A stretch of DNA of 42,501 nt, from positions 1 to 42,501 of the forward strand of contig JAQVDK010000008.1 of assembly GCA_028697835.1 (NCBI GenBank). Direction: 5' to 3'. The notes under the pieces are model-generated. The model was not told the origin of the DNA. It saw only the letters and a program-made list of their open reading frames with translations, and did not search any database. A program made the translations under genes and the position numbers. Below are positions 41,743 to 42,501 of the stretch, one piece after another. Each line of letters starts with the position of its first letter. Positions within the stretch are counted from its first letter, which is position 1. The stretch is from Eubacteriales bacterium. Lineage in GTDB: Bacteria; Bacillota; Clostridia; Monoglobales; Firm-18.

Positions 41743-42231
41743 ATGGAAAGACGAGATAAACATAACTATTATTTGGATATTGCCGAAACTGTGCTGGAGC
41801 GTGGCACGTGCCTAAGGCGCAATTTTGGAGCTATTATCGTTAAAAATGACCAAATTATTTCCACCGGATATACAGGTGCGCCAAGACGCAGGAAAAATTG
41901 CATAGACCTTGGATATTGCAGGCGTGAGCAGCTGCAAATTCCCCGAGGGGAGCGATACGAACTTTGCCGCTCTGTCCATGCCGAGGCCAACTGCATTATA
42001 CACGCATCAAGGAACGAAATGTTAGGCTCTGTTTTGTATTTGGCGGGACGAGATATGCGAACCGGAGAGCTTGTGCCCGATGCTTCAAGCTGTGCAATGT
42101 GTAAAAGACTGATTATAAACGCCGGAATTGATAAGGTGATTATCCGCAACACAAAAGATAAATATACGGTTATTGAAGTTCAAAGCTGGATTGATGACGA
42201 CGACTCCCTGTCGGATACCCTTGGATATTAA
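41743..42231 (+). CDS. Deoxycytidylate/cytidine deaminase family protein (ComEB-like)
   Basis: 162-residue zinc deaminase of the dCMP deaminase group, expected to convert dCMP to dUMP for dTTP supply. The zinc site is shown by SVHAEANCIIH (His, catalytic Glu) and SSCAMCKRLI (two Cys). RNFGAIIVKNDQIISTGYTGAPRR is the typical nucleotide-binding segment, including the GYTGAP loop. The N-terminus contains HNYYLDIAETVLERGTC. A clear Shine-Dalgarno is missing; an in-frame alternative start was not found upstream. It follows rpiB after 80 nt and closes the operon. Confidence 0.88.
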   Translation: MERRDKHNYYLDIAETVLERGTCLRRNFGAIIVKNDQIISTGYTGAPRRRKNCIDLGYCRREQLQIPRGERYELCRSVHAEANCIIHASRNEMLGSVLYLAGRDMRTGELVPDASSCAMCKRLIINAGIDKVIIRNTKDKYTVIEVQSWIDDDDSLSDTLGY

Positions 42232-42305
42232 AGCTAAAAGTCGAACGCTCTCGTTGTTTGTCATAATTTTTGGAACAATAGTTCTACCATTTTTTACAAG
42301 TTTGT

Positions 42306-42501
42306 GATATAATGAGCGTAAGCGAATTTCATCATATCCATCCTTGCGCCAAAGGCGAGATTTAATAAGGGATATGATATAATGAGCGTAAGCGAATTTC
42401 ATCATATCCATCCTTGCGCCAAAGGCGAGATTTAATAAGGGATATGATATAATGAGCGTAAGCGAATTTCATCATATCCATCCTTGCGCCAAAGGCGAGA
42501 T
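42306..42501 (+). repeat. 70-bp tandem repeat array, locus 2 (runs off the window)
   Basis: A 70-bp unit is repeated perfectly, with period starts at 42311, 42381 and 42451; the third copy is cut by the right edge, so about 2.8 copies are visible. Each unit contains TGATATAATGAGCG (extended -10-like), the 8-bp inverted repeat GATATGAT/ATCATATC, and the small hairpin CGCC-AAA-GGCG. The same family, with nine substitutions and no indel, occurs in inverted orientation at 31110-31242. The stretch 42232-42305 before it has no gene that I can see. Confidence 0.93.

Noticed and set aside
42306-42501. CRISPR array
   Set aside because: The whole 70-bp period is conserved, so there are no unique spacers, and no cas genes are nearby.

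Overview
The window reads as a chromosomal segment of an anaerobic, low-to-mid G+C Firmicute of class Clostridia. Evidence: a complete six-gene Rnf complex in the clostridial order C-D-G-E-A-B, a SigH-type sporulation sigma factor, a MecA-like adaptor, formate-tetrahydrofolate ligase, the large (Alu-containing) SRP RNA directly upstream of dnaX, A/T-rich sigma-A promoters with 17-bp spacers, and frequent TTG/GTG starts behind strong Shine-Dalgarno sequences. I cannot name the genus.

Layout. 1-2008 (minus): pyridoxal/pyridoxamine kinase followed by the ECF transporter ATPases ecfA1 and a partial ecfA2. 2093-7043 (minus): rnfCDGEAB, with a consensus promoter and an unusual repeat-bearing leader. 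7236-9154 (plus): MecA-like adaptor and a PLP fold-I Orn/Lys/Arg decarboxylase-like protein. 9171-11148: a membrane protein and sigH divergently transcribed from overlapping palindromic promoters, then a tRNA-like element and a small zinc-ribbon gene. 11287-13699 (minus): DUF5685 protein, Cys-rich J-domain protein, small membrane protein, and an Rrf2 regulator with its own promoter. 13837-15093 (plus): a three-domain fusion GrpB-pyrophosphatase-Nudix. 15114-18444 (minus): degV, rsmI, M20 amidohydrolase, helical-bundle protein. 18666-20108 (minus): FAD oxidoreductase with a C-terminal Rieske domain, flanked downstream by a duplicated 42-bp element. 20566-22101 (minus): guaA. 22200-30562 (minus): a purine and S-adenosylhomocysteine block (HisC/CobD-like protein, single-chain purL, purine nucleoside phosphorylase, ahcY, MTA/SAH deaminase, tautomerase). 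30695-31054 (minus): zinc-ribbon protein. 31341-32435 (plus): ychF. 32542-33483 (minus): 1-phosphofructokinase. 33602-42231 (plus): SRP RNA, then dnaX-ybaB-recR-hflX-yigZ-fhs-tsaE-tsaB-rpiB-deaminase, with many 1- to 20-bp overlaps or gaps.

How the genes work together. Rnf couples ferredoxin:NAD+ oxidoreduction to ion pumping. PurL and GuaA make purines; AhcY, the deaminase and the phosphorylase recycle S-adenosylhomocysteine and nucleosides; Fhs supplies one-carbon units. The dnaX operon combines replication, recombination, ribosome GTPase and tRNA t6A genes.

Most of the window is conserved housekeeping sequence. I found no prophage, insertion sequence, CRISPR array or defence island. The unusual items are: a 70-bp repeat family present at two loci 11 kb apart in opposite orientation; a HisC/CobD-family protein whose Schiff-base lysine is replaced by asparagine; the GrpB-PPase-Nudix fusion; the DUF5685/Cys-rich J-protein pair; the tRNA-like leader element after sigH; and palindromic control regions ahead of rnf and sigH.
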